9,037 nt of DNA from NCBI GenBank assembly GCA_050011095.1, contig JBEKJU010000299.1, positions 1 to 9,037 on the forward strand, in the 5' to 3' direction. This DNA comes from JBEKJU01 sp050011095. Lineage in GTDB: Bacteria > Desulfobacterota > Syntrophorhabdia > Syntrophorhabdales > WCHB1-27. The position numbers and the translations under genes were made by a program. Each line of letters opens with the position of its first letter. Position 1 is the first letter of the stretch. Below are positions 1 through 6,957 of this stretch, one piece after another. Below the pieces are notes generated by a model that saw nothing but the letters and a program-made list of their open reading frames with translations, searched no databases and had not been told where the DNA came from.

Positions 1-2738
1 CCTTGGCCGGTACGCATCTTCGCCTTGAGGCCTGCCAGCACCTTTTCCGGGTAAGCGGGCAGTTTGGTTATACGCACGCCGCAGGCGTTGTGGATGGCGT
101 TGATGATCGCCGCGTGGGGGCTTGTGAGCGGAGCTTCTCCGCACCCGCCGGCGCCGAAGGGACCATGGGGCCGCGGGGTCTGCTGGTAATGAAGCTCCAA
201 GCCGTCGGGAACGTCGCGGACGAAGGGAAATCCGGCGCCCATCATGGTAGAATGCTTCTTTATGTCCTCGAAGTCTTCGCTTAGGGCAAGGCCAATGCCC
301 TGTGCAAGGCCGCCGTAGAATTGGCCGTCCACGGCGAGCTGACTGCATATCTCTCCCACGTCGGCAAATGACGACATCTTCACTACCCTGGTCTTCCCGG
401 TTTCTGTGTCGACCTCCACTTCCGCCAGGAACAGACAGTACTGGTAGACCGAGAAGGGATTGGACTGGGCGGTTTCGAGATCGGGTGGGGTAGTGCCGGG
501 GGTTGTATACTGCCCTACGTGCCTGGTGGGCAGCTTATCCACCGCCATCTTCTCATAGGTCCGGTATGTCCCATCCTGTTTCTTCATAGCAGCGAGCAGC
601 GCCTCACAAGCAGCCTTAATGGCCTGACCGGTCACCACCTGTTGCCTGCTTCCCGCGGAAGGCCCGGACATTGGCGCAAGGCTCATGTCGTTCATGACGA
701 GCCTTATTTTTTCCGGAGCGATGTTAAGGGGACGAAGAGACTCATGGGCGGTGATCAGGGTGCCCACATCGGCACCCTGTCCAGGGTCCTCCCAGCAGTT
801 GAAGATCGTTACTCCTTCCGCGGTCAGCTCTGCCCATGCCTCCGAGCTGTCGGAGCCGTCCAGGCCGCAACAGTAAACGCCTGTCGATACACCGACGCCA
901 CGTCTCTTCGTGGGGGTTGTCTCCTCCTGCGCGCGTGCAATAGCCGCCTTGTAGAGAGGACGCGCCTTATCGATGAGGCCGGGAAGGACAATGACATCGG
1001 GCGCGCAGCCGGTTGGCGTGGTATCACCCTCGCGATACACATTTTTGTACCTCAATTCCAGGGGATCAATGCCGATCTTTTCCGCCAGCTCATCCATTAG
1101 CACCTCAGAGGCAAACTCGCTCTGGGGCGAACCGAAGGCCCTGAAGGCACAGCCCCAGGAATGGTTCGTATAGACTGTTCGTCCTTCTCCGCGGATGCTC
1201 GGTATGTTATAGCCCGCCCCTATGAACTGCGCGCCCCGGACAGTCACCGCGTCGCCGAATTCGGCGTAAGGCCCGTGGTCAACGGTCCAGTCGCTTTCCA
1301 TGGCAAGGAGTTTGCCGTTCTCATCGGCGGCCATTTTGACCTTCATGAAGAAGGGCGATCGCTTGCCCGTGTAGGTCTGCTGTTGATACCAATCGTATCT
1401 GAGGGTGACCGGCCGTCCTGTAGCCATGCATGCTACACCGAGCAAGGCTTCCATGGTGGGGCTCAGCTTGTAGCCGAACATGGCGCCTACTCCGGGCGGG
1501 TTTGCAATAACCAGTTTGTCGGGAGCAATCCCTATGCCCGGCTGGATCATGGCATAATGGAGGTGGAGGACGGTTGATTTCGAATATATGAAAAGCACGC
1601 CCCCTTCGTTCATATAGGCCACTCCGACATCCGGCTCCAGAACCATATGGGGCTGCCGCTGGGTATAGAACTCGTCCTCCACCACGTATGGGGCGCTCGC
1701 CATGATGGGTTTGGGGTCTTCACCCTTGACATTTTTTATGGTGAAGAAGACGTTCGGAGTACCGGGGTGGATCTCCAAAGCATCAGGGGCCATTGCCGCA
1801 GGGGCACTCATATAGGCGGGCAATCCTTCCAGATCAATCTTCACCTTGTCGGCAGCGGCCCTGGCATTCGCCTCTGTATCGGCGCACACAATGGCAACCG
1901 CATCACCGTACTGAAAGACCTTCTTGTCACAGAGAATGGGGCGGTCCAGGCCATCACCCTTATTTGTGGGCATGTTGATCAATCCGATAATGCGGTTGTT
2001 GCCCTTTACGTCCTTGTGGGTAAGGACCTTGAATACCCCTGGCATCTTCTCTGCTTCGGATGTGTCAATGGAGATAATATTGGCGTGAAACGCCTTCGCC
2101 TGGGCAATGGCCAGGTGCAGGGCGCCGGGCAGCTTAAGGCCGAGATCGGCGCCGTAGTCGAGGGTGCCCGTGACCCTCCCGATAGCCGTCGGTCGGGGAT
2201 ATTTTGTGCCCCATATTTTCCCATCGGATGGAACCTTAAAAGCCAGGTCTTCCATGGAGATCTCCCCACGGATCACGCGGGCTGCCTCCATGGTGGCATC
2301 GACGAGGGGTTTGTAACCCGTGCACCGGCAGGCGTTATGGTGTTTCTGGAACCAGTCCCGCACCTCCTCCCTGGTCGGTCGTGGATTCTCGTCAAGAAGC
2401 GCCTTTGCCGAGACAATAAAACCTGGGCTGCAGAATCCGCACTGAGCCCCGTTGTGGACAATCCATGCGATCTGTAGGGCATGAAGGTTCTGGGGCGTCC
2501 CAACCCCTTCGATGGTGGTGATCACCGCGAACTCGGGAACCTGTCTCATCTTCACGATGCAGGAGCGTATAACCTTTCCGTTCATGATGACCGAACAGGC
2601 GCCGCACTCGCCCTTCCCGCAGCCTACTTTCGTGCCGGTGAGAAAGAGGTTCTCCCGAAGCACGTTGGCCAGTGTCGCGCCAGGCTCGGCGATCGCCACC
2701 CTCTCGACGCCGTTCACGCTGAGGGTCTTTTTGATCAT
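1..2738 (-). CDS. mop: Molybdenum aldehyde oxidoreductase (Mop type, xanthine oxidase family), 3' end cut by window
   Basis: This is one uninterrupted frame of 912 codons from an ATG at 2738 to the window edge, with no stop reached. Its last readable residues correspond to the C-terminus of the 907-residue D. gigas enzyme, so only a few residues should be missing. The enzyme oxidises aldehydes to carboxylic acids in the cytoplasm and passes electrons through two [2Fe-2S] clusters. A plant-type ferredoxin domain has Cys40, 45, 48 and 60; a helical [2Fe-2S] domain has Cys100, 103, 137 and 139. Two molybdopterin-binding domains follow, with Phe421-Gly422, WEDPGQGAD, Arg533 and the catalytic Glu868 (GAGGCGEAPL; Glu869 in D. 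gigas). These numbers match D. gigas as I remember it. Iron-sulfur and molybdenum parts are fused, and there is no FAD domain. The start is supported by a strong AGGAGG nine bases upstream and by the family N-terminus (MIKKTLSVNG). Pocket residues differ from D. gigas (see findings). Family assignment is very secure; the substrate is not. Confidence 0.96.
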   Translation of the reverse strand, partial: MIKKTLSVNGVERVAIAEPGATLANVLRENLFLTGTKVGCGKGECGACSVIMNGKVIRSCIVKMRQVPEFAVITTIEGVGTPQNLHALQIAWIVHNGAQCGFCSPGFIVSAKALLDENPRPTREEVRDWFQKHHNACRCTGYKPLVDATMEAARVIRGEISMEDLAFKVPSDGKIWGTKYPRPTAIGRVTGTLDYGADLGLKLPGALHLAIAQAKAFHANIISIDTSEAEKMPGVFKVLTHKDVKGNNRIIGLINMPTNKGDGLDRPILCDKKVFQYGDAVAIVCADTEANARAAADKVKIDLEGLPAYMSAPAAMAPDALEIHPGTPNVFFTIKNVKGEDPKPIMASAPYVVEDEFYTQRQPHMVLEPDVGVAYMNEGGVLFIYSKSTVLHLHYAMIQPGIGIAPDKLVIANPPGVGAMFGYKLSPTMEALLGVACMATGRPVTLRYDWYQQQTYTGKRSPFFMKVKMAADENGKLLAMESDWTVDHGPYAEFGDAVTVRGAQFIGAGYNIPSIRGEGRTVYTNHSWGCAFRAFGSPQSEFASEVLMDELAEKIGIDPLELRYKNVYREGDTTPTGCAPDVIVLPGLIDKARPLYKAAIARAQEETTPTKRRGVGVSTGVYCCGLDGSDSSEAWAELTAEGVTIFNCWEDPGQGADVGTLITAHESLRPLNIAPEKIRLVMNDMSLAPMSGPSAGSRQQVVTGQAIKAACEALLAAMKKQDGTYRTYEKMAVDKLPTRHVGQYTTPGTTPPDLETAQSNPFSVYQYCLFLAEVEVDTETGKTRVVKMSSFADVGEICSQLAVDGQFYGGLAQGIGLALSEDFEDIKKHSTMMGAGFPFVRDVPDGLELHYQQTPRPHGPFGAGGCGEAPLTSPHAAIINAIHNACGVRITKLPAYPEKVLAGLKAKMRTGQ

Positions 2739-2784
2739 GTTCCTTATCCTCCTGGGTCTTTTTGATCATGTTCCTTATCCTCCT
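2723..2784. repeat. Perfect 31-bp tandem duplication spanning the mop ribosome-binding site and start codon
   Basis: Positions 2723-2753 and 2754-2784 are identical, base for base. Each copy, read on the minus strand, carries AGGAGG, the nine-base spacer, the ATG and the codons for Ile-Lys-Lys-Thr. Because 31 is not a multiple of three, the upstream ATG (2769) is out of frame with mop, while the downstream ATG (2738) opens the real gene. The upstream frame stays open to a stop at 2392, giving a theoretical 125-residue product that overlaps mop. Perfect identity suggests a recent slippage event, though an assembly error cannot be excluded from the sequence alone. Confidence 0.97.
2739..2753 (-). 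promoter_or_regulatory. Strong ribosome-binding site of mop
   Basis: On the minus strand AGGAGG (2748-2753) precedes the ATG at 2738 by nine bases. It decides the mop start, because family members begin at the same Met-Ile-x-Lys sequence. An identical copy sits at 2779-2784 in front of the out-of-frame ATG at 2769. Confidence 0.85.
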
Positions 2785-2905
2785 GTAATGAGATTTACAG
2801 CCAGTAAGTTTCTTGTTGCCCATGTATATTTCGCGATTTACCGCCACAGTCTGAACGCCGCACCGTGCCGTCTTCCGGGCGTCTGATCCTCCGGTATTTG
2901 CCTCC

Positions 2906-2934
2906 TTTATACCAGGTGGAAACAGGGCTGTATC
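2906..2934 (-). promoter_or_regulatory. Possible weak promoter upstream of mop
   Basis: On the minus strand TGGTATAAA provides an extended -10 (TG plus TATAAA at 2906-2911). It lies 17 bases downstream of GATACA (2929-2934), which matches only three of six positions of a sigma-70 -35. The location, in the only sizeable gap of the gene string and about 170 bp upstream of the mop ATG, fits a separate promoter for mop. The weak -35 keeps this tentative, and read-through from mftF is an equally good explanation. Confidence 0.25.
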
Positions 2935-2956
2935 GTCTTCACATTCAGACTTTGAT

Positions 2957-2977
2957 TTAATAATCTCTACCACCCAT
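2957..2977 (-). other. Six-codon minigene behind a strong RBS
   Basis: Directly after the mftF stop, GGGAGGAG is followed five bases later by ATG, and the frame reads Met-Gly-Gly-Arg-Asp-Tyr-stop. The initiation signal is better than that of mftF itself. It could be a leader-type minigene, the remnant of a disrupted gene, or a chance arrangement. A GTG at 2973 in another frame also has acceptable spacing to the same RBS and opens the long frame that runs into mop out of register. I cannot assign a function. Confidence 0.2.
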
Positions 2978-2993
2978 TTTTTCTCCTCCCGTC

Positions 2994-4460
2994 CTACGGG
3001 AATCCGACAAGTTTTCTCACGACTCTTGCCGAATAGGACCCGAAAGTTTTCCGGCGTAGACATCCTGCAAAGACCCCGAGCTGATAGGAGATATGTTCCA
3101 AAACATAGTAGAACAGGAATAATGGAAACGAAAGTGATGGACGTTTTAAGGAATAGTCTACAGACGAAGCCACTATGAGCATAAATAGACAGACATACAA
3201 CACGGTGTGGAATAAAATACCGAGCAGGAGAAAAAGTAACAGATAGTAACGAATCAAATGGAATGAAACGAAATAGCAAAAAGAGAAGTGACTCCGGACT
3301 GTCGAGAAGAGTATTTTCCATGGGGATAGAGAGGCATTCAGTCTACCTATTCTTCCCATCTTCGTTAACGCTTCAACAATAAAACAGACACCGGCCGGGA
3401 GGAGCGGCACCACCGAAAACAACAGGATAGCGATGCATAAGGCGAGAAACATAGCGGCAGCGAGCGGCGGCAACTGAAACACTTTCTTCTTTTCCTCATG
3501 GAGTGAATAGAGCAATGCCTCCGAAGTTCCGTAATCAGCCCGTCTTTTTAACATCCTCCAAAGATGGCTCCGGTGCTTGTGCCGCACCGGGCCCCGAGGG
3601 AGATAGAACATGTCATAGCCCCTGCTTAGCAGCCTCCAGCAGAAGTCGACGTCTTCTCCGACGTGCAGGCTCTCCGTTATCCCGCCAGTCTCAGCATAGG
3701 CCGTTTTACGGACTAACAGATTGCAGGTAGGCACATAGAAAGTGGAGTTGCCATTTGTCCCGTAAATGATATGGTTACCTATATTAAGAGAGGAGCAAAC
3801 CTTTTCGTAACGGTCCAGCGCTGATTCCTGAAAATAGCCATCAACATAGCCGCCCACTGCCCCGACATGGTCCCATTGGAATGGGGGCACAAGCTCTCTG
3901 AGCCAGTTCTTTCCGGCCACGCAGTCGCTATCGATAAAGGCAAGGATCTCTCCCTTAGCCTCTTTTGCGCCGATATTCCGGCAATATGATTGTCCGCGGC
4001 TCTCCCGATGCGATACGAGTTTGCAGGGGAACATGCCGACAATAGTCCGGGTATCGTCCTTGGAGCCGTCGTCGATTACAATCATCTCGATCCTGTCCCT
4101 CGGATAGTCTTGGGAAAATACGGATTCCAGACATTCAGCAAGGTCATTTTGACGATCCCTGGTGGGGATGATGACTGTAACAAAGGGAACATAGGAACTG
4201 TTATTCGCGGGCTTTATCTCCAGGACCCCCCTCTTGGTGAAATAGTCGCAGATTTTGAAGACCTGCTCTTCTCCTCCTGATAACCCGGTTTCTGCGGCGA
4301 TCTGTTCTAAGGTCCTGGCACCATCGCACAACCGGAGTATTTGTACCGCCCTCTCGGTCACACGAACGATGTTTAGCGGTATCTCCGAGATAACGAGGCA
4401 AGAGCCGTTCTTCTTCTCGAAACGGACGCTCTTTCTTAACCCGTAGAGAAAAGGAATCAT
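2994..4460 (-). CDS. mftF: Mycofactocin-system glycosyltransferase MftF (PqqD-like domain + GT2 + membrane anchor)
   Basis: The protein has 488 residues. Residues 25-82 resemble the PqqD/RRE-type peptide-binding fold (VRVTERAVQILRLCDG, then an IAAETGLS helix). Residues 93-300 form a family-2 glycosyltransferase: VTVIIPTRDRQNDL at 94, VIDDGSKDDT at 128-137, the metal-binding AFIDSDC at 174-180, and a GEDVDFCWRL acceptor motif at 268-277. The C-terminal third is hydrophobic, with probable membrane segments around 331-363, 395-435 and 443-466. This PqqD-GT2-membrane architecture is that of MftF, which in mycobacteria attaches beta-1,4-glucose units to premycofactocin. The ATG lies 7 bp after the etfB stop with only a weak RBS, suggesting translational coupling. 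A general PqqD-fused GT2 is the alternative, but the redox neighbours favour mycofactocin. The mft genes for cofactor assembly are outside the window. Confidence 0.85.
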   Translation of the reverse strand: MIPFLYGLRKSVRFEKKNGSCLVISEIPLNIVRVTERAVQILRLCDGARTLEQIAAETGLSGGEEQVFKICDYFTKRGVLEIKPANNSSYVPFVTVIIPTRDRQNDLAECLESVFSQDYPRDRIEMIVIDDGSKDDTRTIVGMFPCKLVSHRESRGQSYCRNIGAKEAKGEILAFIDSDCVAGKNWLRELVPPFQWDHVGAVGGYVDGYFQESALDRYEKVCSSLNIGNHIIYGTNGNSTFYVPTCNLLVRKTAYAETGGITESLHVGEDVDFCWRLLSRGYDMFYLPRGPVRHKHRSHLWRMLKRRADYGTSEALLYSLHEEKKKVFQLPPLAAAMFLALCIAILLFSVVPLLPAGVCFIVEALTKMGRIGRLNASLSPWKILFSTVRSHFSFCYFVSFHLIRYYLLLFLLLGILFHTVLYVCLFMLIVASSVDYSLKRPSLSFPLFLFYYVLEHISYQLGVFAGCLRRKTFGSYSARVVRKLVGFP

Positions 4461-4467
4461 TTTTCAC

Positions 4468-5310
4468 TTACACCGCTTTTCCGCAGATGATCCAGCCAGC
4501 CCTCCTAACCAGTTTTCCCTCCCTGCGGGTGATTGTCCCTTCAATGAGCTTCCTGATCCGTAGAAAGGCAGGAAGAGTGGAATCGGGGGCCGGGGTGAAT
4601 CTCGGTCTGGCTGTGGGAAACCGGAGGGGGCCGATGTTTAAGCAATTTTCTATATGTCGAATCAATTGACTTGAGATGCCGATCCGGGAAAGGTCATAGC
4701 AGGGGATCTCCCTTTCAGTCGCTTCAAGAAGGCAGGGGGGAGAGGCGTAGCCACAGGGTTCTTCATGGGTTTCCACTGTAATGACCGCAGGGGTAGGCGC
4801 TTCTACATATTCATGGTACCCCTGCGCCAGCCTTTTAGTCGCCGCAATAGTTCCCCCTTTGACCTGAAAGGCAATGACTGAACTAATCGAGGGCAGCGCC
4901 AGATGTAACGCGAGGAGGACGCCGAGCTGAGCGCTACCAATATCCTGACTTCTCGCACCGGTAAGTATCAAATCAAAACCGGTTATTTCCGCTATCCGCG
5001 CGAAGATGAGGGCTTTCCCCGTCGCATGGATTTCTTCAAGTCCCTCTTCCCATATACGAAGCCCCTCATCACATCCGAGAGCGAGGCATTCCCGGATCAA
5101 TCGTTCTCCGGAAGCAGGTCCGAGGTGAACAACGGTTACTTGCGTCCCGGGTAACCCCTTCTTCATTTTCAGGGCAGCCTCTATGGCTGAGTTGTCGGCA
5201 GGATTCAACATGGAGACATTCCAATCCGCCCTGAGCTTCCCCGCATACTCATCACATGCCAGGGGGATCCTGATGTCGGGAACCTCTTTTATAAAAACTA
5301 GTATTTTCAA
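4468..5310 (-). CDS. etfB: Electron transfer flavoprotein beta subunit (EtfB/FixA-like)
   Basis: From the TTG at 5310 the protein has 280 residues, the usual EtfB length, and begins exactly with the family's first strand (KILVFIKEVPD). Further family marks are SMLNPADNSAIEAAL at 33-47, the nucleotide-binding loop GARSQDIGSAQLG at 118-130, the LAQGYHEYVE segment at 161-170 and TPAVITVET at 173-181. It pairs with the alpha subunit encoded at 6954-7952 to form a soluble heterodimer that carries electrons on FAD; the beta subunit binds AMP or a second flavin. The GSAQLG loop is nearer to the AQ-containing loop that I recall from FixA/bifurcating ETFs than to the classical loop, but this is weak evidence. 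The start is uncertain: GTG 5376 or ATG 5370 would add 20-22 residues (with a CxxC) and lie closer to fixX, but have poorly placed RBSs; the TTG has GGGG eight bases upstream. The gene is separated from etfA by fixC and fixX. Confidence 0.88.
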   Translation of the reverse strand: MKILVFIKEVPDIRIPLACDEYAGKLRADWNVSMLNPADNSAIEAALKMKKGLPGTQVTVVHLGPASGERLIRECLALGCDEGLRIWEEGLEEIHATGKALIFARIAEITGFDLILTGARSQDIGSAQLGVLLALHLALPSISSVIAFQVKGGTIAATKRLAQGYHEYVEAPTPAVITVETHEEPCGYASPPCLLEATEREIPCYDLSRIGISSQLIRHIENCLNIGPLRFPTARPRFTPAPDSTLPAFLRIRKLIEGTITRREGKLVRRAGWIICGKAV

Positions 5311-5389
5311 AGCGTTATCCCCAAATTCTTTCTTTAGACATAGGCCACAGGTCCTATGAACGAGCCTCATACCCACCGGCGAGGGGGTC

Positions 5390-5665
5390 CTATGTAAGCC
5401 GAAACCGCACCCCGAAACCCCCCTTCGGGTAATTCCACTTCAATGCACCCTTGTCACATATAAGAAGGCACGTGCCGCACTCAAGGCATGGCTCGTAGGC
5501 AAAGTCGATCCTGCCTCTCTCGCTATTCCAGAGATAACAGCGGGCCGGGCATACAAATGTGCACGCCTTGTGCATGCATTCCTGACACGCTTCGCGGTTT
5601 ACCTTAATGTGAGGCTCGGGATGCACCCGGTAACTCACCAACGCAAATAGATCATCGACTATCAT
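5390..5665 (-). CDS. fixX: FixX-type ferredoxin-like protein
   Basis: This 91-residue protein matches FixX in length and layout. Cys27, 30, 35 and 39 (CQECMHKACTFVC) and Cys43 form the first cysteine block, followed by the CPAR-Y signature. CLECGTCLLIC (Cys60, 63, 66, 70) is a [4Fe-4S] motif, and the ending ALKWNYPKGGFGVRFR is typical of FixX. It should supply the iron-sulfur cluster that FixC lacks relative to mitochondrial ETF-quinone oxidoreductase, so that FixC and FixX together act as that enzyme. Its ATG overlaps the fixC stop by four bases (ATGA) and has a strong purine-rich RBS (AAAGGAGGGAGG) inside the end of fixC. Translational coupling with fixC is expected. Assignment is secure. 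Confidence 0.93.
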   Translation of the reverse strand: MIVDDLFALVSYRVHPEPHIKVNREACQECMHKACTFVCPARCYLWNSERGRIDFAYEPCLECGTCLLICDKGALKWNYPKGGFGVRFRLT

Positions 5666-6957
5666 AAAAGGGACCTCCCTCCTTTCACCAGGTCGGCAAG
5701 CAAGTCTTTTACGGGTAAGGCTTCCCTGACCGCATCCCAGCCGACACGGCCCATCTTCTTTCTCGGTTTCCCGTCCGAACGGTACAACTGTTCGAGGATT
5801 GTCCCTACTAGTTTCGGGTAGACGGAGAAGAGGCGCTCATTATGCATGAGGTCAACTGTTTTCTCGAAGATTTTCATGTCCCTTAACACAAAACTCTCAT
5901 TCAGGCGGGCTTCATATTGCGCGAATTGTCTCGCAGAAAAATCACCCTTTTGAAATGCATCGAGGATGGTCTCGGCAGCATAAAAGCCGGAGGTGACGGC
6001 GAGGTTCATCCCCTCTTGATTGAGTCCGTTTGTGTAACAAAGTCCCGCCGCATCACCGGCTAAGAGCATACCGTTAGTGAAAAGCCTGGGCACCAGTTTA
6101 TACCCGCCCTCGGGCAGAACATGGGCGGAATATTCAAGTAATTTAGCCCCCTTGAGGGTCTTCCTCACCGGGTCCGAGGAGAGAAAGCGCTGAAAAAGCT
6201 CGTAGGGGGCAATACCGCTATCTTTAAGCGCATCGAGATGAAAAACGAGCCCTACGGAGAGCGTCTCCGTTTGTGTGTAGATGAATCCCCCTCCGCGGAT
6301 TCCCTCCGTACATCCGAGGAACTCCTGGGTAACCCCCTGACGGCGTACCAGATTAAACCGCTCATTGATCTCCTCTTCGGCGAGCCGGAAGAGGGCTTTT
6401 ATCCCCAAGGCCATGTCCGAGGGCTTCGGATCTTTGTAGAGCCCTGCCTTTTTTGCGAGGAGGGATAAAACGCCGTCACAGGCGAGGGTAACAGGGGCAG
6501 AGATTTCCCCGTTTGCTCTTCCTATTTTTACCCCTGAGATAGCTTTTCCATTTCGGAGAAGATCTTCCGCGAGACAGCCCGCGAGAAGCGTTGCCCCGGC
6601 CTCACGAGCCTTTTCTGCATACCATTTATCAAATACAGGTCTGAATAGGGTGTAACCATTATAGGGCGGATTATCGAAGTTTTTTGATTCAAATACCAGT
6701 TGCGTCGAAGACACATCCGACATGATAGTGAGGATTCTCTTCACTACATGGCGCTCCCATGGGGCCTTATCCCAGAAGCCGGGCAGAATTTTCTCAATAA
6801 TGGGACAGCCGGGGAGCATTCCCCCGAACATATTTTTTGACCCGGGCACGTCACCGCGCTCAACGAGAAGTACCTTGAGTCCTTTTTGGGCTATTCTCAG
6901 GGCCGCAGTGGTCCCCGCGGGACCGGCGCCGACTACGATAACATCATATGTTTTCAC
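5662..6957 (-). CDS. fixC: FixC-like flavoprotein dehydrogenase (ETF-quinone oxidoreductase family)
   Basis: The protein has 431 residues, the normal FixC length. It opens with the FAD-binding Rossmann motif VIVVGAGPAG (residues 6-15) and the acidic strand end LVERGD (31-36). Family segments follow: KNMFGGML at 41-48, TLFRPVFDKWYAEKAREAGA at 103-122, the second FAD motif LLAGDAAGLCYTNGLNQEGMNLAV at 298-321, and a C-terminal helical part. It should accept electrons from the EtfAB heterodimer and pass them, with FixX, to menaquinone or ubiquinone at the membrane surface; no transmembrane helix is evident. The start codon is GTG at 6957, overlapping the etfA stop as GTGA, with GAAGG six bases upstream. 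The overlaps with etfA and fixX place it in the centre of one operon. In nitrogen fixers FixABCX reduces ferredoxin; here the mycofactocin neighbour suggests a catabolic role instead (inference). Confidence 0.93.
   Translation of the reverse strand: MKTYDVIVVGAGPAGTTAALRIAQKGLKVLLVERGDVPGSKNMFGGMLPGCPIIEKILPGFWDKAPWERHVVKRILTIMSDVSSTQLVFESKNFDNPPYNGYTLFRPVFDKWYAEKAREAGATLLAGCLAEDLLRNGKAISGVKIGRANGEISAPVTLACDGVLSLLAKKAGLYKDPKPSDMALGIKALFRLAEEEINERFNLVRRQGVTQEFLGCTEGIRGGGFIYTQTETLSVGLVFHLDALKDSGIAPYELFQRFLSSDPVRKTLKGAKLLEYSAHVLPEGGYKLVPRLFTNGMLLAGDAAGLCYTNGLNQEGMNLAVTSGFYAAETILDAFQKGDFSARQFAQYEARLNESFVLRDMKIFEKTVDLMHNERLFSVYPKLVGTILEQLYRSDGKPRKKMGRVGWDAVREALPVKDLLADLVKGGRSLL

Larger units (their letters stand above)
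2785..2993. other. Intergenic region between mftF and mop
   Basis: This stretch of about 210 bp follows the mftF stop and precedes the duplicated mop start region. I see no convincing gene and no hairpin followed by a T-run that would act as a terminator. On the minus strand it holds a good Shine-Dalgarno (GGGAGGAG, 2983-2990) in front of a six-codon minigene (2957-2977), a possible extended -10 promoter element (2906-2911) and two further purine-rich RBS-like stretches with no start codon after them. One minus-strand frame is open across the whole gap and would join mop in frame if one 31-bp copy were removed. Confidence 0.6.

Noticed and set aside
519..1100. Plus-strand open frame of 193 codons
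   Set aside because: Also antisense to mop, with no recognisable domain. It is explained by the codon composition of the true gene.
1647..2477. Long plus-strand open frame of 276 codons
   Set aside because: It is antisense to mop, whose minus-strand frame is continuous and matches the aldehyde oxidoreductase family along its full length. The plus-strand product resembles no protein family I know.
2785..2993. Possible mycofactocin precursor peptide gene (mftA)
   Set aside because: MftA ends in a conserved Cys-Gly-Val-Tyr. The gap encodes a Cys-Gly-Val in one frame, but it is followed by Gln with no stop, and there is no suitable start.
2392..3321. Minus-strand open frame of 309 codons bridging mftF and mop
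   Set aside because: It overlaps the real frames of both mftF and mop in another register and has no family resemblance. Kept only as an observation connected with the 31-bp duplication.
4201..4467. Minus-strand small open frame at the start of mftF
   Set aside because: It lies within the N-terminal coding region of mftF in another frame and is arginine- and glutamate-rich, as expected of an out-of-frame shadow.
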